A stretch of 64,000 bases of DNA from Effrenium voratum (taxonomy: Eukaryota > Sar > Dinophyceae > Suessiales > Symbiodiniaceae), in assembly GCA_963377175.1 (NCBI GenBank), contig CAUJNA010003241.1:703395-767394 (forward strand). The letters run 5' to 3'. Both the position numbers and the translations under genes were made by a program. The notes beneath the pieces were generated by a model. That model was not told the origin of the DNA. It saw nothing but the letters and a program-made list of their open reading frames with translations, and did no database searches. Positions 62,203 through 64,000 of this stretch are shown here, piece after piece. How positions within the stretch are numbered: the first letter of the stretch is position 1; each line of letters opens with the position of its first letter.

Positions 62203-62308
62203 TTCCATTTGGTTAAGAATATGTCTATTTTCCCCCTTTGGTTGAAAAAGGAATCGATCACTGCTGGACATATTTTCATTTTTTCCAGGGGACTTAAGCA
62301 AATGGAAG
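62203..62308 (+). repeat. MITE/introner-like element, family A copy 5
   Basis: TTCCATTTGGTTAAGAATATG at the left, GGTTGAAAAAGGAATCGATCACTGCTGGACATATTTTC inside, and TTTTTCCAGGGGACTTAAGC plus AAATGGAAG at the right. It is the same family as 15427-15543 and lies directly before an Ala-rich open segment. Confidence 0.7.
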
Positions 62309-62397
62309 AGGCTGCTGCAGCCTCGGCTGCCGCAGCTGCCGCAGCATCGCCGGCTGCAGCGGCTGCCACGGCTGTGCCAGCCGCGTCGGAGGCTTAG
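62309..62397 (+). CDS. candidate terminal exon, Ala-rich C-terminus
   Basis: Directly after the family A element the frame reads EAAAASAAAAAAASPAAAAA, then TAVPAASEA and a TAG stop at 62395-62397. High GC and a pure Ala/Pro/Ser composition contrast with the AT-rich flanks. It may be the C-terminal tail of a host gene whose preceding intron was created or invaded by the element. The composition is low-complexity, so a simple repeat is an alternative. Confidence 0.35.
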
Positions 62398-62399
62398 GC

Positions 62400-63510
62400 A
62401 GAGGGCAATGGAGTGACCCCGGAATTGTATTTTGACATGTTCTGATAGTTTCTTTGATGAACTCCAAAATAGTTTGTCATTTTGAGCAACCTTTGATTCA
62501 TCAAGTTTCCCATTTTCTTGCTTCCCCTTTCTGTTTGGTAGGTCCTTACCAAAAGTGACAACCCCCAAAAAGATTCTCCTTTTGGGGGCGTCAAGCTATG
62601 CTTTTGGTCCTTGGCTTTGAGTTTGGCCACAACTTCTGCGCTCAAGTCTTGCCATTTTCTCCCCAAATGGTTTCCCAAAGAAACGCTCCTGCAAAAATTG
62701 CATCTTCACGGGGATCTGTGTTATCTGCAGAATGTTTATATCGGACCAAATGCGCTTAGGGTGTTCGGGTCTTGTACCAGACATGAAGCCGAAGCTGAAA
62801 AGCTCTGCGCTGTCCTGAATCAATTGTTGTCCAGGTCGGATCGATAGCTACCTTCCTTAGGCCAGCAGCTGTGATTTTCTGCTTGAGTGCCTTTGTGCGG
62901 TTATCCGTGGAACTGGCTTTATCTTCTTGCTGAGGCTGCCTCATTTGTCCTTATGGAGTTTGCCTTTCTTCAAAGCTGTGATAATGGGTGAGACGTGACA
63001 GGTTGTGAGCCTCATCTTGAGCCTGGATTAAATGAAGGACTGCAGTGGGCGAACCTAGCTGCAGTCATGTTGCTTGGTCCATTCAGGAGACCCCGGATAG
63101 CTTCACAGCGGGTCCCGCGACCCTTGGTTTGCAACAACCAACTGGTAAGTGTCCCCAAATCGCAAGGAGAAAACCAAGGCTCGCTTTTGAAACTGGCAAG
63201 TGTCGGGGGGGTCCAGTTTTTGGTTTCCCAAAAAACTGGAAACCAAAAAGGGCAATCGCCATCGGTGAGATTCGAGGCCGGAGCTAGCGCCAGGCAAGGG
63301 GCGACTGGAGAGAAAGAAGTCTATTCAGCGAAAACGTTCAGGGTTAATTCGGTTTTAACGGGTGTTTTTTTGGGGGGGAGGTGTTCATGGATTTCAGCGG
63401 CAGTGTTTTTGTTTTTTTTTTTCTTTTTTTTTTTTTTTTAACTTTTTTTTGTTTTTCGGAGAGTGTTGTAAGTCTGAGCTCCTTATGTTTCAAGCATGGC
63501 TGTTTGGGCA
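62400..63510. other. non-coding stretch, no supported gene
   Basis: Frames on both strands are short and unremarkable. Long T tracts lie at 63411-63450. Confidence 0.4.
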
Positions 63511-63514
63511 TTTG

Positions 63515-63640
63515 ACTTGCTGGTGCTGAGTAGGGAATGATCCATTGTCTTGGAAGGAACCAAAGGGTTTTTTGGAAAAAGTTGCAGGGGATGGTCTTTC
63601 TCGGGGTCATTCAACTTCCCTGCTGAGAACCAGCCAGTTT
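63515..63640 (+). repeat. MITE, family B copy 3
   Basis: ACTTGCTGGTGCTGAGTAGGGAATGA at the left and GTCATTCAACTTCCCTGCTG plus AGAACCAGCCAGTTT at the right match the 23756-23882 copy in ends and length, with a diverged interior (AAGGAACCAAAGGGTTTTTTGG). Confidence 0.75.
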
Positions 63641-64000
63641 AAGGGATTTCCTCCAACTGTTTGCAACGTTTGGCAAAGCAATTGAGCTCGTTGGAGATAT
63701 GGCATTAGATGTGCTGGGGGGCCTCTAGCTGTTTCCCCCCCTTTTGCCCGGACCTGCCAACCTAAGTTTGAGATGGGCCAAAAAGCAACAATTGAGGTGT
63801 GGGGCTGGAAATACCAGCTTCCTGCATGGAGACAAACTGGGCTAATGTTAAAATAGGGGATTGAGTGTTGTTTGTTTTTTCCCCTTTTTTTTGCAGCCTC
63901 AAAAAAAGCAAACTGGGTGTATGTCAATATAGGGAAATTGTTTTGTTGGTTTCCCTCTGAAGCATCCTCCAAAGGAACTTACCAACAAAATCAGACCGCG

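Overview
The window reads as nuclear DNA of a dinoflagellate or a close relative; this is an inference. The supporting signs are very sparse short exon-like coding islands in a sea of non-coding DNA, possible non-GT introns, many small inverted-repeat elements (MITE or introner type) lying beside exon-like segments, long microsatellites, and a Ty1/copia-type retrotransposon that carries a second large DNA transposon. No prokaryotic operons, rRNA, tRNA or CRISPR were found.

Region 1 (1-37,559) is mostly intergenic or intronic. It holds at least eight families of short inverted-repeat elements, simple-sequence arrays, and a scatter of short GC-rich segments that look like exons (for example 15331-15420, 20339-20481, 23262-23352, 25033-25162, 28010-28198, 32724-32837). 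None could be joined into a named gene.

Region 2 (37,560-60,698) is one copia-type LTR retrotransposon on the minus strand. It has two 245-bp LTRs that read as identical, a GATTC target duplication, and a primer site matching the 3' end of an initiator-Met-like tRNA. The gag-protease-integrase-RT-RNase H order is intact, but the reading frame is broken at five points, all shifted in the same direction.

Region 3 (41,119-55,991) is a 14,873-bp DNA transposon inserted inside the copia integrase. It has inverted termini beginning TCTTAAAGGGGCG and a 2-bp GC target duplication. Removing it with one GC copy restores the integrase reading frame exactly. It carries six or more plus-strand genes: a 764-aa protein with a basic tail, a 174-aa protein with a basic tail, a multi-exon gene with duplicated exons, an 84-aa and a 221-aa protein, a frameshifted Lys/Ala-rich protein with a Cys motif, and a 687-aa transposase-like protein that resembles the CACTA/CMC group. 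It also holds a (CACT)n array, a 70-bp repeat array and a regular array of 18-bp palindromes at 41-bp spacing. This multi-gene element is the best candidate here for an undescribed system.

Region 4 (60,699-64,000) returns to MITE-rich non-coding sequence, with one Ala-rich terminal exon candidate next to a MITE.
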